From: Nocardia cyriacigeorgica NBRC 100375
GTDB lineage: Bacteria; Actinomycetota; Actinomycetes; Mycobacteriales; Mycobacteriaceae
Direction: 5' to 3'
DNA: 56,432 nucleotides
Assembly: GCF_000308555.1 (NCBI RefSeq)
Contig: NZ_BAFY01000131.1
Location: 1 to 56,432, forward strand
Positions within the stretch are counted from its first letter, which is position 1, and each line of letters opens with the position of its first letter. Positions 9,971-18,374 of this stretch are shown piece by piece. A program made the position numbers and the translations under genes. The notes beneath the pieces were generated by a model, which saw only the letters and a list, made by a program, of their open reading frames with translations, did no database searches and was not told the DNA's origin.

Positions 9971-10042
9971 TCTCGTAGGTTACTCGCCTCGCTCACGGCA
10001 GGTGCCGACATATTTCCGGGGCGATCGGGTAGGACAACCAGC

Positions 10043-11509
10043 ATGGACCATGCACGAGCACCTTTGCTCGACGCGCTGGCCGAGTACCGGCGCGCGGGCA
10101 GATACGGGTACACACCTCCCGGTCATCGGCAGGGACGCGGCATCGACAAACGGGTCGCCGAGACCATCGGCCTCGACGCTTTCCGCTCCGACGTACTCGC
10201 CGGGCCAGGACTCGACGACCGGCTCATGCGCGGTGGCTATCTGGCCGACGCCGAAGCGCTGATGGCCGAAGCGGTCGGCGCCGAGACCACCTTCTTCTCC
10301 ACCTGCGGAAGTTCGCTGTCGGTGAAGGCCGCGATGATGGCGGTGGCCGGCGGCAAGGACGGCGGGCTGCTGGTCGCCAGGGACAGCCACAAGTCGATCG
10401 TGGCCGGGCTGGTGTTCTCGGGGGTGCAACCACGCTGGATCACGCCCCGCTGGGACGCCGAACGGCATATGTCGCATCCGCCGTCGCCGCAGCAGGTGCG
10501 TGAGGCCTGGGAACGCCACCCCGACGCGGCGGGTGCGCTCATCGTCAGTCCGAGCCCGTACGGCACCTGCGCCGATCTGGCCGGCATCGTCGAGGTCTGT
10601 CATGAACGCGGCAAGCCGCTGATCGTGGACGAGGCGTGGGGTGCGCACCTGCCGTTCCATCCCGACCTGCCGACCTGGGCGATGGACGTGGGCGCCGACG
10701 TCTGCGTGGTGAGCGTGCACAAGATGGGCATGGGCTTCGAGCAGGGCTCGGTGTTCCACGTCCAGGGCGATCTCATCGACCGCGCGCTGTTGAGTGCCTG
10801 CGCGGACCTGTTGATGACCACAAGCCCCAATGTGCTGATCTATTCGGCGCTGGACGGCTGGCGCAGGCAGATGGTGCAGGAGGGCCGCGAATTGCTCGGC
10901 GCCGCACTGCGAGTCGCCGAACGTGCGCGCCGGGAACTGGATCAGATCCCCGATATCGAGGTGCTCGATGACGTGCTGCTCGGTCATCAGGCCTCACACG
11001 ACCTGGACCGGTTGCAGGTGCTGATGGACATCGAGGGCACCGGCGCCACCGGTTATCAGGCCGCGGACTGGCTGCGTGAGCACCGCCTGCTCGACCTCGG
11101 ACTCAGCGATCACCGCAGGATCCTGGCGACCCTGTCCATGGTCGATGACGACACCAGCATCGACGCACTGGTGGAAGGCGTGCGGGCCTGGCGCGAGCAG
11201 CTCGATCCCGGCGACGCGGCGCCGCCGATCCGGTTGCCGTCACCGTCGGAGATCCAGCTGGAGACGGTCATGTTGCCGCGCGATGCGTTCTTCGGCCCGC
11301 TGGAATCGGTGCCCGCCGCCGAGGCGTCCGGCCGGATCGCCGCCGAGCAGCTCACCCCGTACCCGCCGGGTATTCCGGTGGTGGTACCGGGCGAGCTGAT
11401 CGACGACGCGGTGGTGGACTACCTCCGATCCGGGGTGGCGGCCGGGATGAACGTCCCCGATGCCGCCGACCAGTCGTTGCGCACCATCCGCGTCGTCGCG
11501 CGACGCTGA
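10043..11509 (+). CDS. PLP-dependent Orn/Lys/Arg decarboxylase-family protein
   Basis: A 488-aa fold-type I PLP enzyme of the group III (ornithine/lysine/arginine) decarboxylase family, short form without the N-terminal response-regulator-like wing domain. The PLP lysine is Lys227 in VVSVHKMGMGFEQ; TTFFSTCGSSLSVKAAMMA and DEAWGAHLPFHPDL are the cofactor- and aspartate-binding segments. The C-terminal domain has YPPGIPVVVPGE, the hallmark of this family. The substrate cannot be told from sequence; a role in polyamine formation or acid stress is inference. The ATG follows a short GGACAACCAGC sequence without a strong Shine-Dalgarno. Confidence 0.9.
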   Translation: MDHARAPLLDALAEYRRAGRYGYTPPGHRQGRGIDKRVAETIGLDAFRSDVLAGPGLDDRLMRGGYLADAEALMAEAVGAETTFFSTCGSSLSVKAAMMAVAGGKDGGLLVARDSHKSIVAGLVFSGVQPRWITPRWDAERHMSHPPSPQQVREAWERHPDAAGALIVSPSPYGTCADLAGIVEVCHERGKPLIVDEAWGAHLPFHPDLPTWAMDVGADVCVVSVHKMGMGFEQGSVFHVQGDLIDRALLSACADLLMTTSPNVLIYSALDGWRRQMVQEGRELLGAALRVAERARRELDQIPDIEVLDDVLLGHQASHDLDRLQVLMDIEGTGATGYQAADWLREHRLLDLGLSDHRRILATLSMVDDDTSIDALVEGVRAWREQLDPGDAAPPIRLPSPSEIQLETVMLPRDAFFGPLESVPAAEASGRIAAEQLTPYPPGIPVVVPGELIDDAVVDYLRSGVAAGMNVPDAADQSLRTIRVVARR

Positions 11510-11542
11510 TCGGCCACCGGCCGAGCCCGCCGGATACCGGTC

Positions 11543-11776
11543 TTACGCGTGATCCACGAGCGCGTCGTGGCCGGCCCGGCGGGCGCAATGCGCACAGCAG
11601 TAGACCTGCTGGGCGGCTTCGACGCCGTGCCCGAGCACCCGGCACCCGCAGTGCGCGCAGGCGGGTGCCAGCCGGTTCGCGGCGCATTCGAAACTGTCGA
11701 ACGTCCACGACTGCCCGTCACGACTGACCGTGAAGGCCTTGTCGTAGTCGTTGCCGCAGGTATCGCAGATCGCCAT
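11543..11776 (-). CDS. small Cys-rich double zinc-ribbon protein
   Basis: A 77-aa cytoplasmic protein beginning MAICDTCGNDYDKAF. Ten cysteines and several histidines form CxxC pairs: CDTC at 4-7, C31, CAHCGC at 40-45, and CCAHC at 60-64. This is consistent with one or two zinc ribbons. Homologous small proteins are common in actinobacteria without a defined role; metal storage or redox sensing is possible. The ATG at 11776 is chosen because longer upstream frame is the neighbour gene read out of frame. It lies 5 bases after the 76-aa gene and is probably co-transcribed from the stress-type promoter at 12089-12113. Confidence 0.75.
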   Translation of the reverse strand: MAICDTCGNDYDKAFTVSRDGQSWTFDSFECAANRLAPACAHCGCRVLGHGVEAAQQVYCCAHCARRAGHDALVDHA

Positions 11777-11781
11777 GGTGA

Positions 11782-12012
11782 TCAACTCAAGCGCTTGGCG
11801 AGCAGCGCCTTGGCCTGCTCGGCGCCCTTGCGGCTCTCGCCCTGGGCGCGCCGGAAGAATTCGGCCAGTTCGGTGTCGCCCGCGCGTTCGGCGTCCTGAC
11901 AGTAGACCTCCATCCGCAGCGCGTTGCTCATCGAGGCTTCGGCGAACCAGATGAGGTTGTAGTCCTTGTCCTTGGTTCCGGTGATGTGCCCGGTTTCCTG
12001 TTCGATGGCCAT
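11782..12012 (-). CDS. small helical conserved protein, stress-island member
   Basis: A 76-aa protein of unknown function, MAIEQETGHITGTKDKDYNLIW onward, predicted mostly alpha-helical with a Lys/Ala-rich C-terminus. The phrase NLIWFAEASMSNALRMEVYCQDAERAGDTELAEFFRRAQGES resembles the helix pattern of rubrerythrin/ferritin-like proteins, but a full set of metal ligands is not evident. The start is set by AGGAGGTG on the minus strand 6-8 bases before the ATG. It is the first gene of a two-gene unit with the Cys-rich protein. I cannot assign an activity. Confidence 0.75.
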   Translation of the reverse strand: MAIEQETGHITGTKDKDYNLIWFAEASMSNALRMEVYCQDAERAGDTELAEFFRRAQGESRKGAEQAKALLAKRLS

Positions 12013-12088
12013 TGTTTCCGCACCTCCTGGGCGGTACTGATCGTCGTCGGTGATGACCTCGACGGCGCATTTCGCCGTCACCGAGGCG

Positions 12089-12113
12089 CTACCCGGCGTC
12101 CGCCGGAACAAAC
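12089..12113 (-). promoter_or_regulatory. SigF-type promoter for the two small stress genes
   Basis: The minus strand reads GTTT (12110-12113), a 15-base spacer, then GGGTAG (12089-12094), matching the SigB/SigF class (GTTT-N15-17-GGGTA). It points to the gene starting at 12012, giving a leader of about 70 bases. Not experimentally shown. Confidence 0.65.
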
Positions 12114-12139
12114 ACGACGCCGTGATGGCGGCCACGCTC

Positions 12140-12165
12140 GGATTGAGCCCGCTCATACCGGGTAT
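12140..12165 (+). promoter_or_regulatory. SigF-type promoter for csbD-like gene
   Basis: GGATT (12140-12144), 15 bases, then GGGTAT (12160-12165). It is oriented toward the CsbD gene at 12210, a general stress protein regulated by SigB in Bacillus. It lies back to back with the minus-strand promoter at 12089-12113. Confidence 0.7.
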
Positions 12166-12209
12166 GCGGCGACTGTCCAGCAGGAACCGATAACACGGAG
12201 GTGACTATC

Positions 12210-12452
12210 GTGTCGGAGTCCAACAGCGGTCCCCGCGAGGGCGTCGAAGGCGTCGTCGAAGGTGTCAAGGGCAAGGTCAAGGAGACCGCCGGGACGGTAA
12301 TGGGTAACGACCAGCTGCGCGATGAAGGCCGTGCGCAGCAGGAGAAGGCCGATTCTCAGCGCGAGGCCGCCAAGAAGGAGGCCGAAGCCGAAAAGCAGCG
12401 TCGTGAAGCCGATCTCGACGAGGCGCGACAGCGGTCGCATCAGGGCGAATAA
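12210..12452 (+). CDS. CsbD family general stress protein
   Basis: An 80-aa, highly charged hydrophilic protein of the CsbD family, a small stress protein whose molecular function is unknown. The family core is visible as EGVKGKVKETAGTVMGNDQLRDEGRAQQEKADSQ. The C-terminus is a Lys/Glu/Arg-rich helix. GTG at 12210 is chosen as start because GGAGGTG (12197-12203) sits 6 bases before it; an in-frame GTG at 12201 overlaps that site. It has its own SigF-like promoter and is followed by a strong hairpin. Confidence 0.88.
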   Translation: MSESNSGPREGVEGVVEGVKGKVKETAGTVMGNDQLRDEGRAQQEKADSQREAAKKEAEAEKQRREADLDEARQRSHQGE

Positions 12453-12480
12453 GCCCGTCGACTCGAATCGGTGGTAACGA

Positions 12481-12518
12481 ACAGCGGTTGCCGTGGCAGT
12501 GCGCCCGGCAACCGCTGT
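12481..12518 (+). terminator. intrinsic-type hairpin after csbD
   Basis: Perfect 12-base arms ACAGCGGTTGCC (12481-12492) and GGCAACCGCTGT (12507-12518) enclose a 14-base loop, 28 bases after the csbD stop. There is no clear U-tract, which is usual for actinobacterial terminators. Confidence 0.7.
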
Positions 12519-12550
12519 CGTGTGTGGGCGGTCGCGAATCGCGCGTGCCG

Positions 12551-12574
12551 GTTTAACGCGCGTTGTCCGGGGAA
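12551..12574 (+). promoter_or_regulatory. katE: possible SigF/SigB-type promoter for the catalase
   Basis: GTTTAA (12551-12556), 12 bases, then GGGGAA (12569-12574), 45 bases before the catalase GTG. It resembles the SigB pattern GTTTAA-N12-14-GGGTAT but the -10 is imperfect. Confidence 0.4.
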
Positions 12575-12619
12575 GCCGCCCCACGACAGGGTTTGCCTCG
12601 ACCAGCCTGGAGGCCCATC

Positions 12620-14753
12620 GTGGACGAACGCACCGAACAGCCGACCGAGAAGTCACCGATTCCGGACGCCAAGAGCGAACAATTGGAGCCGGTCAGGCAG
12701 GACCGCGACCGCGGTTACCTGACCACCCAGCAGGGCGTACGGGTGGACCACACCGACGACGCGCTGTCGGCCGGTGAGCGCGGGCCCACCTTGCTCGACG
12801 ATTTCCACGCCAGGGAAAAGGTCACCCATTTCGATCACGAGCGCATCCCCGAGCGGGTGGTGCACGCCCGCGGCGCCGGCGCCTACGGCTTCTTCCGGCC
12901 CTATGACAGTTGGCTCGCCGATTACACGGTGGCGAAATTCCTCACCGAACCGCAGGTGCGTACGCCGGTGTTCGTGCGGTTCTCCACCGTCGCCGGGTCG
13001 CGTGGCTCGGCCGACACGGTGCGCGACGTGCGTGGTTTCGCGACCAAGTTCTATACCGAGCAAGGCAACTACGACCTGGTCGGAAACAATTTCCCGGTCT
13101 TCTTCATCCAGGACGGCATCAAGTTCCCCGACTTCGTGCACGCGGTGAAACCCGAGCCGCACAACGAGATTCCGCAGGCGCAGTCCGCGCATGACACGCT
13201 GTGGGATTTCGTCGCCGAACAGCCGGAGACGCTGCACGCGATCATGTGGTTGATGTCGGATCGGGCGCTGCCGCGCAGCTACCGGATGATGCAGGGCTTC
13301 GGCGTGCACACCTTCCGATTCGTGAACGCGGACGGGAAGGGCACGTTCGTGAAATTCCATTGGAAGCCGCGCCTCGGCGTGCATTCGCTGCTGTGGGACG
13401 AATGCCAGCAGGTCGCGGGCCGCGACCCGGACTTCAACCGCCGCGATCTGTGGGACTCGATCGAGGCGGGCGATTTCCCGAGCTGGGAACTGGGGGTGCA
13501 GCTGGTTCCCGAGGACAAGGAATTCGATTTCGACTTCGATCTGCTCGATTCGACCAAGATCATCCCGGAGGAGCAGGTCCCGGTGCGACCGGTGGGGGAG
13601 ATGGTGCTCAATCGCAACCCCGACAACTTCTTCGCCGAAACCGAGCAGGTCGCCTTCCATACCGCCAACCTGGTGCCCGGCATCGATTTCACCAATGATC
13701 CGCTGTTGCAGCTGCGCAACTTCTCCTACCTGGACACGCAGCTGATCCGGCTGGGCGGCCCGAACTTCGCGCAATTGCCGGTCAACCGGCCGCTGGCCGA
13801 TGTGCGCAACCCATCAGCAGGACGGCTACGGCCAGCACGCGGTGCCGCGCGGTGAGGCGTTCTACACCAAGAACTCCATCGGCGGCGGCTGCCCGGCCCT
13901 GGCCGACGCCGACGTCTTCCGGCACTACACCCGCCGCGTCGACGGTGCGACCCAGCGGATCCGCGCGGAAAGCTTCAAGGAGTACTACCGGCAGCCGCGC
14001 ATGTTCTGGCGCAGCATGTCGCCACCGGAGGCCGAGCACATCGTGGCGGCCTTCGGCTTCGAGCTCGGCAAGGTCCGGCGGGTGGAGATCCGCTCCCGGG
14101 TGCTCGACCATCTGGTGCGCATCGACCCCGGACTGGCGAGCCGGGTCGCGGTGGAACTGGGGCTGCCCGTGCCCGAGGGTGAACGCGTCGACGACGTGCC
14201 GGTCTCACCTGCCCTGTCGCAGCTGAACCTGGCACCCGACAGCATCGCCACCCGCAAGATCGCGATCCTGGCCGCCGACGGCGCCGACTCGACCGGCATC
14301 GACACCCTCCGCTCCGCGCTGGCCGAACGCGGTGCGACGGCCGAGGTGCTGGCCCCGCACGGCGGCCGGTTGCGGGCCGACGGCTCTGGCGATCCGGTGC
14401 TGGTGGACCGGGCCCTTCCGACCATGGCCTCGGTGCTCTACGACGGCGTGATCGTCGCCGGTGGCGGCGACTCCGCGGGCACGCTGGCCGAATCCGGACC
14501 GGCGGTGCATTTCGTGCTCGAGGCGTTCAAGCACGCGAAACCGGTCGGTGCGGTCGGCGCGGGCGCGCAGGTATTGCGGGCCGCGGGCCTGCCCGGTGAG
14601 TTCAATCCCGGCGAGACCGACTTCGCCGTGGACGGCGTGGTGGTCTCCGCGGCCGAGGGCGCGAGTATCCCGGACGGATTCGTCGCCGCCTTCGCCGAGG
14701 CGCTGGCCGGGCATCGCGTCTGGCAGCGCGTCACCGATCGGATCCCCGCCTGA
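12620..14753 (+). pseudogene. katE: large-subunit (HPII/KatE-type) catalase, interrupted by a +1 frameshift
   Basis: The product is a clade 2 haem catalase that dismutates hydrogen peroxide. The first frame runs from GTG 12620 (TGGAGG 6 bases upstream) and holds catalytic His82 in [13 protein letters not shown], the distal Asn in VGNNFPVFF, and the haem-ligand Tyr in [16 protein letters not shown]. At codon 398 the frame breaks: the expected [11 protein letters not shown] is split because bases 13810-13812 read CCC where CC would keep frame. The rest (catalase tail [17 protein letters not shown] and the DJ-1/PfpI-like C-terminal domain with VAGGGDSAGTLAESGP) continues in the other frame to 14753. 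Removing one C gives an intact 710-aa protein of normal length. Both halves keep clean coding character, so a recent mutation or a sequencing error is likely. Confidence 0.85.
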
Positions 14754-14950
14754 CCGGATGACAGGGGCAGGTTCGCGTGCCAGAATGGGTCCAGGTTGAG
14801 ACCCCAGCCGAACCCGGTTCCATAGCCAGAATGTTCGAAGCTCGGTAGCGGTGGTTCTCACCGTTGTCGAGCTCGCCATTTCGGCCGTCGCTCCGTTCCG
14901 GCTGTTGGCACGGAGACGAATCGGAAGCCCCTGTCCAACAGGAGGATTCG

Positions 14951-15361
14951 ATGTCGTTGGTGACCGAACATCAACACGCCGAAGAACTGCACCGGCTGGC
15001 CAGGCCACAGCACGGTCGCGATATCCGGCGGTTGACCCAGCAGGATGGCGTTCGCCGCGGCTGCGCTGTCGCGCGGGTGGAGGGCGAACTCGATGCCGCG
15101 CTCTACGACGACTTCTACAACCTGCTGTGCAGGTGCATGCACACCGATCGATCCATCGTCGTGCTCGATCTGCGGGCCGCGGGTTTCATGAGCATCCGGT
15201 CGGCCGCGCTGCTGGTCTCGGCGAAGGCCGACGCCGCCGCACGGGGGCTGGACCTGCGCCTGGTGTGCGGTCGCAAGGAAGTCGAGCGGGTGCTCGAGGT
15301 GACCGGAGTCCGCCACCTGTTCCGTCATTACCCCACCATGCAGGCAGCGCTCGGCGGCTGA
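14951..15361 (+). CDS. STAS-domain protein (anti-anti-sigma-like)
   Basis: A 136-aa protein with a STAS domain at about residues 35-135: VARVEGELDAALYDDFYNLL, then VVLDLRAAGFMSIRSAALLVSAKADAAARGLDLRLVCG. STAS proteins of this kind bind anti-sigma kinases. The usual DSSG phosphorylation loop is replaced by SIRSAA, so a phosphorylatable serine is present but the preceding aspartate is not. AGGAGG (14940-14945) five bases before the ATG fixes the start. It lies upstream of a PAS-ANTAR regulator and the rsbW-sigF pair, so involvement in SigF control is likely by context only. In 14754-14950 I see no other clear feature. Confidence 0.85.
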   Translation: MSLVTEHQHAEELHRLARPQHGRDIRRLTQQDGVRRGCAVARVEGELDAALYDDFYNLLCRCMHTDRSIVVLDLRAAGFMSIRSAALLVSAKADAAARGLDLRLVCGRKEVERVLEVTGVRHLFRHYPTMQAALGG

Positions 15362-15454
15362 CCTGTGCGATCCCGACACCACCGCCGACCTGCGGCGGCA
15401 TCCTCGCCCGTCGAATTCATCGCATGCGCCGACTTCACGGTCGATAATCGAACA

Positions 15455-16150
15455 GTGACGGACAATGGATCGGTCTCCGCGAGCGGAATCGACACCGATG
15501 ACACCGAGGCGTTCGAACACCTCGCCGATACCAGCTGCGTCGAGGACGTGGGCGGTTTCCGGTTCTGGTTCGACGAGCAACGCTGGGAATGGTCCGATGA
15601 GGTCGCCCGCATGCACGGGTACGACCCGGGCGCGGTGACCCCGACCACCGACCTGCTGCTCGACCACAAACATCCCGACGACCGCGATTACGTGGCGGAT
15701 CTGCTCGACCACGCCCTCACCGACGGGGAACCGTTCTGTAGCAAGCACCGCATCATCGACACCGAGGGCCGCACCCATCACGTGATCGTCGTCGCCGACA
15801 CCATGACCGACGATGGCGGCGGGGTGATCGGCACGGCCGGCTACTACATCGACGTCACCGAAACCCTCGAGGAGCAACGCAGGGAAACCCTGGACGACAC
15901 CCTGCCGGAACTGATGTCCGCGCGCGCGGTCATCGAACAGGCCAAAGGGGTGCTGATGCTGGTCTACGGCATCAGCGCCGATCAGGCGTTCCGGGTACTG
16001 ACCTGGCGTTCGCAGGAAACCAACGTCAAGGTGCGATCGCTGGCCGCGCAATTGATCGCCGAGCTGCCCACACTGCGCAACACGCCACCGAGACTTCGCT
16101 CGGAATTCGACCATCTGTTGCTCACCGTGCACCAACGCATCCCCGGCTAG
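15455..16150 (+). CDS. PAS-ANTAR domain regulator
   Basis: A protein of about 231 aa with a PAS fold (about 30-140: GGFRFWFDEQRWEWSDEVARMHGYDPG, typical PAS_3) and a C-terminal ANTAR domain (about 150-205: ARAVIEQAKGVLMLVYGISADQAFRVLTWRSQETN). ANTAR domains bind paired RNA hexaloops and act as antiterminators. The PAS domain is probably the sensor. GTG at 15455 is the chosen start; a frame open from 15365 would add 30 basic residues, so the start is uncertain. It sits between the STAS gene and rsbW, a common arrangement in Mycobacteriales stress loci. Confidence 0.85.
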   Translation: MTDNGSVSASGIDTDDTEAFEHLADTSCVEDVGGFRFWFDEQRWEWSDEVARMHGYDPGAVTPTTDLLLDHKHPDDRDYVADLLDHALTDGEPFCSKHRIIDTEGRTHHVIVVADTMTDDGGGVIGTAGYYIDVTETLEEQRRETLDDTLPELMSARAVIEQAKGVLMLVYGISADQAFRVLTWRSQETNVKVRSLAAQLIAELPTLRNTPPRLRSEFDHLLLTVHQRIPG

Positions 16151-16161
16151 CCCCGCCGCGC

Positions 16162-16186
16162 GTTTCGCGTGGATGATGCCGGGTAA
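16162..16186 (+). promoter_or_regulatory. SigF-type autoregulatory promoter of rsbW-sigF
   Basis: GTTT (16162-16165), 15 bases, GGGTAA (16181-16186), 42 bases before the rsbW start. The usfX-sigF operon of Mycobacterium tuberculosis is known to be transcribed from a promoter of this class, which supports autoregulation here. Confidence 0.7.
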
Positions 16187-16228
16187 GCGAGCAGATGACA
16201 CCCGATCAGGGCGGACAAGGTGGTGCGC

Positions 16229-16663
16229 ATGACCGAGCATGTTTCCCGCATAACCGCGGACCCCACGACGACGGTGGGGGTTCGCGTGCCCGCGGAACTG
16301 GACCAGCTGTTGATGCTGCGCGCCCTGACCGAGACCGTCTCCTTGATCGCGGACTTCGCCCTCGACGAGGTGACCGATATCCGCCTCGCGCTCGACGAGG
16401 TGGCCACCTCGCTGATTCTGGACGCCGTCCCCGGTTCCGAGCTCACCTGCGATTTCAACTACGGCGACAACCGGATGACCGTCGCGGTGACGTCGGTGGC
16501 GGCCACCGAATCGGTGGGCGAGCGGCACAGCTTCGGCTGGCATATCGTGCGCACCCTGACCGAGTCGATCAGCACCGAACAACGTCCCTTCGATCAGAAC
16601 GCGGGCGGATACCCCACCACAGCACGGTTCACGTGGGTGCGCGGGGGCTCCGATGGCAGCTGA
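16229..16663 (+). CDS. rsbW: anti-sigma factor RsbW/UsfX (HATPase)
   Basis: A 144-aa GHKL-ATPase-like anti-sigma factor. It closely resembles mycobacterial UsfX in DIRLALDEVATSLILDAVPGSEL and HSFGWHIVRTLTESI. Like UsfX, the canonical kinase N-box asparagine is replaced (DEVATSLI), so kinase activity may be weak. It is expected to bind the following SigF and hold it inactive until a STAS protein releases it. ATG 16229 follows AAGGTGG; an in-frame GTG at 16220 is an alternative start. The last 11 bases overlap sigF. Confidence 0.88.
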   Translation: MTEHVSRITADPTTTVGVRVPAELDQLLMLRALTETVSLIADFALDEVTDIRLALDEVATSLILDAVPGSELTCDFNYGDNRMTVAVTSVAATESVGERHSFGWHIVRTLTESISTEQRPFDQNAGGYPTTARFTWVRGGSDGS

Positions 16664-17465
16664 GCGGCAGCGGCCTCGTCAGGCCCGCCGCCACACCGGC
16701 GAGGACAGCTACGACCACATCGAGCCGCTGCTGGAGGAACTCGCCGCGATTCCCGGAACCGACCCTCGCCACGATCGGACTCGCGAGGAGGTGGTCGAGC
16801 GCTGCCTGCCGCTGGCCGAACACATCGCGCGCAAGTTCGCCGGCCGCGGCGAAATGTTCGAAGACCTGCTGCAGGTGGCCCGGGTGGGGCTGCTGCATGC
16901 GATCGACCGGTTCGACCCCGCGCGCGGATCGTCGTTCCTGTCCTTCGCGGTCCCGACGATCATGGGCGAGGTTCGCCGGTACTTCCGCGACAACACCTGG
17001 TCGGTGCGAGTTCCCCGGCGAGTCAAGGAGATTCAGCTCAGCATCGGACCGGCGACCGACAAACTCTCGCAGCGGCTGGGCCGGATGCCGCGCGCCAGAG
17101 AACTCGCCGAAGAGCTCGGCGTCGACCTGGTCGAAGTGACCCAGGCGCTGATCGCGGGCAATGCCTACCAGAGCTCCTCGATCGACACGGTGACCGGTGG
17201 GGAGGATTCCGAGAACGCACCGCTGCCACTCACCGAATCGCTCGGCGTGGACGAGCCGTCCTATCAGTACGTCGAGGATTACCTGGCGGTGCAGCCGTAT
17301 ATCGCCGAGCTACCCGAACGCGAGCAGCAGGTGCTGCGCATGCGCTTCTTCGAATCGATGACCCAGAATCAGATCGCCGAACAGCTGGGCGTGTCCCAGA
17401 TGCACGTATCCCGCATCCTGTCGCGCACCCTGGACTGGGTGCGCGAACAAGCCTTGCGCGACTGA
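16653..17465 (+). CDS. sigF: RNA polymerase sigma factor SigF (SigB/F family)
   Basis: A 270-aa group 3 sigma factor for general stress. Region 2 includes AEHIARKFAGRGEMFEDLLQVARVGLLHAIDRFDPARGSSFLSFAVPTIMGEVRRYFRD. Region 3 includes VPRRVKEIQ and GRMPRARELAEELGV. Region 4 includes LPEREQQVLRMRFFESMTQNQIAEQLGVSQMHVSRILSRTL, the helix-turn-helix that would read GTTT/GATT -35 elements. It overlaps rsbW by 11 bases, so the two are translationally coupled. Six promoters with a G(A/T)TT-N15-GGGTA pattern lie within 6 kb, including its own, so it probably controls much of 11.5-22.9 kb. Confidence 0.95.
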   Translation: MAAERQRPRQARRHTGEDSYDHIEPLLEELAAIPGTDPRHDRTREEVVERCLPLAEHIARKFAGRGEMFEDLLQVARVGLLHAIDRFDPARGSSFLSFAVPTIMGEVRRYFRDNTWSVRVPRRVKEIQLSIGPATDKLSQRLGRMPRARELAEELGVDLVEVTQALIAGNAYQSSSIDTVTGGEDSENAPLPLTESLGVDEPSYQYVEDYLAVQPYIAELPEREQQVLRMRFFESMTQNQIAEQLGVSQMHVSRILSRTLDWVREQALRD

Positions 17466-17476
17466 GCGGCGTCGGT

Positions 17477-17674
17477 TCACACCGGCGTCGGCGGGACCGG
17501 ATCCGGTGAGGGCCCAGGGTCCGGCGGCGGTGGGATCGGCGGTGTCGGTGGATCGCCCGGCCGCGGCGCAGGCGGCACCGGCTCGGGCTCGGGTATCGGA
17601 TGCGGGGGCGGGGCAGGCGGCACCGGATCGGGTTCGCGCGGGGGATTCGGGTGGGTCAGCTGGTCGGTTCGCAC
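17477..17674 (-). CDS. short proline-rich peptide
   Basis: A 65-aa protein, over 40 percent proline, with PEPEPVPPAP and PIPPPPDPGPSPDP repeats; presumably disordered. No signal peptide is visible. The minus strand has GAAGGAG 7 bases before the GTG start, which argues that it is translated rather than a chance frame. It follows udgX by 49 bases and may be the last gene of that operon. Function unknown. Confidence 0.6.
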   Translation of the reverse strand: MRTDQLTHPNPPREPDPVPPAPPPHPIPEPEPVPPAPRPGDPPTPPIPPPPDPGPSPDPVPPTPV

Positions 17675-17723
17675 GGCCGGCTCCTTCGTCTCGAGGTCTG
17701 CCGGAGGGATCCGGTTCGAATGG

Positions 17724-18365
17724 TCAGTGCAGTGCCAGGTCGTGGATGCGGGCCAGATCGCCCACGAACTCGGCGTAGGCGGCCTTGCGGTCGGTGGAGC
17801 GCAGTACCGCCGATGGATGCACCGTCGCCGTCACCTGATAGCCGGGACCATCGATGACGACTCCGCGCAACTCCCCGACCGTGGTCGAGGGGCCGAGCAC
17901 CGCCTTGGCGGCCACCGAGCCCAGACACACGACCAGATCCGGTGCTATCAGATCGAGTTCGGCGCTGAGCCAGGCCGAACAGGCCACCACTTCGGTGCGG
18001 CTCGGTGTTTTGTGGATGCGGCGTTTGCCGCGTTCGACGAACTTGAAATGCTTGACCGCGTTGGTCACATACACCTCGTCCCGGTCGAAACCGGCCTCGC
18101 CCAAGGCGCGATCGAGCAGCTTGCCCGCCGGGCCGACGAATGGCCGGCCGGCGCGGTCCTCCTGATCGCCGGGCTGTTCGCCGACCATCACCACCCGCGC
18201 GGCGGTCGGGCCTTCACCGAAGACGGTCTGGGTGGCGTCACGGTACAGCTCGCAGCCGCGGCAGCCCACCGCGGCCTCGCGCAGCTGCTCGAGATCCGCG
18301 TCGGGCGGCACGAACTCGGCGGCGCCGGGCGGTTTCTGCGCTGTGCGCCGCGCGGTGGTGCTCAT
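17724..18365 (-). CDS. udgX: UdgX-type uracil-DNA glycosylase
   Basis: A 213-aa Fe-S uracil-DNA glycosylase. Cys35, Cys38, Cys129 and Cys147 fit the [4Fe-4S] ligand pattern of family 4/5 enzymes. Motif A reads GEQPGDQED (62-70) and motif B HPSAVLR (183-189). The insert ERGKRRIHKTP (112-121) contains the KRRIH loop that defines UdgX, in which the histidine (here His118) forms a covalent adduct with the DNA after uracil removal. Covalent trapping is established for Mycobacterium smegmatis UdgX; activity here is inferred from the motif. It starts 9 bases after the plasmid-stabilisation-like gene, placing it behind a SigF-type promoter. Confidence 0.93.
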   Translation of the reverse strand: MSTTARRTAQKPPGAAEFVPPDADLEQLREAAVGCRGCELYRDATQTVFGEGPTAARVVMVGEQPGDQEDRAGRPFVGPAGKLLDRALGEAGFDRDEVYVTNAVKHFKFVERGKRRIHKTPSRTEVVACSAWLSAELDLIAPDLVVCLGSVAAKAVLGPSTTVGELRGVVIDGPGYQVTATVHPSAVLRSTDRKAAYAEFVGDLARIHDLALH

Positions 18366-18374
18366 CCGCGCGTC

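Noticed and set aside
10021..10043. A SigF-type promoter (GGGTAG) before the PLP decarboxylase
   Set aside because: There is no G(A/T)TT at the 15-base spacing, and the distance to ATG is 10 rather than 9.
12653..13774. A 373-codon minus-strand frame opposite the catalase
   Set aside because: Antisense shadow; the plus strand carries unmistakable catalase motifs.
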